This document shows, one piece after another, positions 6,664 through 7,801 of a stretch of 7,801 nucleotides of DNA. Under the pieces are notes generated by a model, which was given only the letters and a program-made list of their open reading frames with translations, did not search any database and was not told the origin of the DNA. The DNA lies in assembly GCA_964411885.1 (NCBI GenBank), contig CAYPMK010000052.1:1-7801 (forward strand), given 5' to 3'. Positions within the stretch are counted from its first letter, which is position 1. Each line of letters opens with the position of its first letter. The translations under genes and the position numbers were made by a program. Source of the DNA: JAKLHL01 sp964411885 (GTDB taxonomy: Bacteria; Bdellovibrionota; JAFGOL01).

Positions 6664-7089
6664 ATGAAAAGAACAGCAACTGCAATATGGAACGGCTCAG
6701 GTAAAACAGGAAAAGGGTATTTGAGTACACAGACCGGAACACTTAATAATACACAATACTCATTCACCAGCAGGTTTGAACAAGGAATAGGCACAAACCC
6801 TGAAGAACTGATAGCGGCGGCACATGCAGGATGTTTTAACATGGCTCTTTCTTTTATGCTTGGTGCAGAAGGTTTTGAACCAAAGAATATAGAAACAAAA
6901 GCAACACTCACTATGGAAAACACAAATAATGCTTGGTCCGTAACAAGTATTCACTTAGATGTTAAAGCCAACATCCCAGAAATAAACAAAGAAACTTTTA
7001 ACACCATCGTTAACAATGCAAAAGCCAACTGTCCAGTCTCTAGATTATTGAATACAAATATAAGCATGAATGCAGAACTTGTTAGTTAG
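6664..7089 (+). CDS. osmC: OsmC family peroxiredoxin (organic/fatty-acid hydroperoxide reductase)
   Basis: Cytoplasmic homodimeric thiol peroxidase that reduces organic hydroperoxides and is stress-induced in many bacteria. The visible 141 residues match E. coli OsmC (143) almost end to end: W9NG, GKGYLSTQTGTLN, SRFEQGIGTNPEELIAAAHAGCFNMALS, then NAKANCPVSRLL. The two catalytic cysteines are present, C57 (peroxidatic) and C123 (resolving), with R37 and E47/E48 at the expected active-site positions. The pattern is OsmC proper rather than Ohr or YhfA. The ATG is the first base after the gap and lies about two residues inside the E. coli start, so it may be the true start, but the upstream sequence is missing and a slightly earlier start cannot be excluded. 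A frame running from 6520 through the N block is not part of this protein. Confidence 0.95.
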   Translation: MKRTATAIWNGSGKTGKGYLSTQTGTLNNTQYSFTSRFEQGIGTNPEELIAAAHAGCFNMALSFMLGAEGFEPKNIETKATLTMENTNNAWSVTSIHLDVKANIPEINKETFNTIVNNAKANCPVSRLLNTNISMNAELVS

Positions 7090-7117
7090 AAAAGCTTAAC
7101 TAGTTCGTACTTGGTGT

Positions 7118-7148
7118 TTTACACTTTATATCTAGTGTGCTAGATAAT
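7118..7148 (+). promoter_or_regulatory. Possible promoter of yqaA
   Basis: TTTACA (7118-7123) could act as -35, with TAGATA (7141-7146, 17-nt spacer) or GATAAT (7143-7148, 19-nt spacer) as -10. Transcription would then start at or next to the ATG at 7156, which fits the missing Shine-Dalgarno sequence. Both elements are imperfect, so the call is weak. Confidence 0.3.
7129..7146. repeat. Inverted repeat upstream of yqaA (candidate operator or hairpin)
   Basis: TATCTAG-TGTG-CTAGATA: perfect 7-bp arms and a 4-nt centre, ending 9 nt before the ATG at 7156. It overlaps the most likely promoter of the gene. No T-run follows, so it is unlikely to be the osmC terminator. Nearby GTGT-TTT-ACAC (7114-7124), and ACACT (7121-7125) with AGTGT (7134-7138), offer competing pairings. 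Confidence 0.45.
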
Positions 7149-7155
7149 TATATTA

Positions 7156-7776
7156 ATGAAAACAAACTTAATTCGCAGATTATATGATTGGGTCTTGCAT
7201 TGGGCTTATACTCCTTATGGTGTTCCAGCCTTGTTCTTGCTGGCTTTTGCTGAAAGTTCTTTTTTTCCAATTCCGCCAGATGTACTTCTTATAGCACTGG
7301 CTGTTTCTATTCCTAAAAGATCATTTAAGTTTGCTTTTATTTGTACTCTTGGTTCTGTGCTGGGCGGACTTTTTGGTTACTTGATCGGATACAAGGTTTG
7401 GTATAACTCACAGCAAGAATTTACATCATTCGCAATGTTGTTCTTTGATTACATTCCGGGATTTACAACTCAAGTATTTAACAAAGTAATCACAATGTAC
7501 AACGATAATGCTTTTATTGCTGTGTTCACTGCAGGATTTACCCCAATACCTTACAAGGTTTTTACTATCTCTGCTGGTGTTAGCAAGATGGATATTTTAA
7601 CGTTCACTCTTGCTTCTGTTATAAGTAGAGGGCTTAGGTTCTTTTTGCTAGCGGCCATCATATACAAGTTTGGAGCAACTATAACGTCTTGGATAGATAA
7701 GTACTTCAATAAACTCGCAATACTTTTTACCATACTTCTTATTGCTGGTTTTGTAGTTATAAAGTTTGCTTTTTAA
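7156..7776 (+). CDS. yqaA: YqaA family inner-membrane protein (VTT/DedA superfamily)
   Basis: Integral membrane protein of 206 residues with a VTT (SNARE-associated/DedA-like) domain. DedA-superfamily members are tied to membrane homeostasis, and some are lipid-carrier flippases; the role of the YqaA branch is less defined. Visible landmarks: AESSFFPIPPDVLLIAL (32-48, first re-entrant segment), GSVLGGLFGYLIGY (66-79), AGFTPIPYKVFTISAGV (126-142, the second re-entrant loop in the form typical of YqaA), SRGLRFFLLA (157-166) and a final membrane helix about 186-204. The protein appears complete. The ATG is the only reasonable start, but it has no Shine-Dalgarno sequence; the preceding bases are AT-only. 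It follows osmC after 66 nt and may have its own promoter. Sequence after the stop (7777-7801) is too short to judge. Confidence 0.93.
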   Translation: MKTNLIRRLYDWVLHWAYTPYGVPALFLLAFAESSFFPIPPDVLLIALAVSIPKRSFKFAFICTLGSVLGGLFGYLIGYKVWYNSQQEFTSFAMLFFDYIPGFTTQVFNKVITMYNDNAFIAVFTAGFTPIPYKVFTISAGVSKMDILTFTLASVISRGLRFFLLAAIIYKFGATITSWIDKYFNKLAILFTILLIAGFVVIKFAF

Positions 7777-7801
7777 AACTTGATGTAAACTATCAAAAAT
7801 T

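Noticed and set aside
6459..6923. Minus-strand frame crossing the second gap, antisense to osmC.
   Set aside because: Its right half is the complement of a well-conserved osmC gene. Only the part left of the gap can be real.
6520..7089. Single plus-strand frame running from 6520 through the gap into osmC.
   Set aside because: The part before the gap has no ribosome binding site and no similarity to OsmC, and OsmC is already full length from 6664. The join depends on an arbitrary 100 N.
7083..7105. TAGTTA ... TAACTA inverted repeat over the osmC stop, and AACTAGTT palindrome, as a terminator.
   Set aside because: Short AT-rich stem without a following T-run.

Overview
The window looks like draft or metagenome-derived sequence from an AT-rich bacterium, by eye about one-third GC with heavy use of ATA, AGA and CTT codons. 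It contains two runs of exactly 100 N (3441-3540 and 6564-6663), the usual placeholder for scaffold joins of unknown length. The cell is probably diderm: two proteins carry Sec signal peptides ending in an A/S-Q cleavage site, and a third fragment looks like a lipoprotein leader. I could not place the phylum. No rRNA, tRNA, CRISPR array, transposase or phage gene is visible, and all recognisable genes are ordinary chromosomal ones.

Layout from left to right. (1) The C-terminal two-thirds of an iron-containing alcohol dehydrogenase (+). (2) A LytS/LytR-type two-component pair (-), kinase first, ending 2 nt from the dehydrogenase stop. (3) ridA (+), divergent from the kinase across a 45-nt intergenic region; a perfect inverted repeat starts at the kinase start codon and runs into that region. 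(4) A minus-strand block after ridA: a fragment resembling a small lipoprotein, a scaffold gap, and two secreted proteins of unknown function whose genes overlap by 4 nt. A good sigma70-like promoter precedes the first of these. (5) rpmB for the zinc-ribbon form of ribosomal protein bL28 (-), preceded by a hairpin-bearing leader and the tail of another minus-strand gene cut by the second gap. (6) osmC (+), starting exactly at the right edge of the second gap, and a YqaA-type membrane protein of the VTT/DedA superfamily (+).

The recognisable functions are general housekeeping and stress functions: aldehyde/alcohol redox, enamine/imine deamination (RidA), organic hydroperoxide removal (OsmC), signalling and translation. 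Nothing in the sequence ties them into one pathway. The least explained part is the coupled secreted pair at 3541-6076, which I do not recognise. One member stops at the gap in the middle of a MORN-like motif. The open frames that run through either N block join unrelated sequence and are not genes. I found no convincing new defence, mobile or biosynthetic system here.
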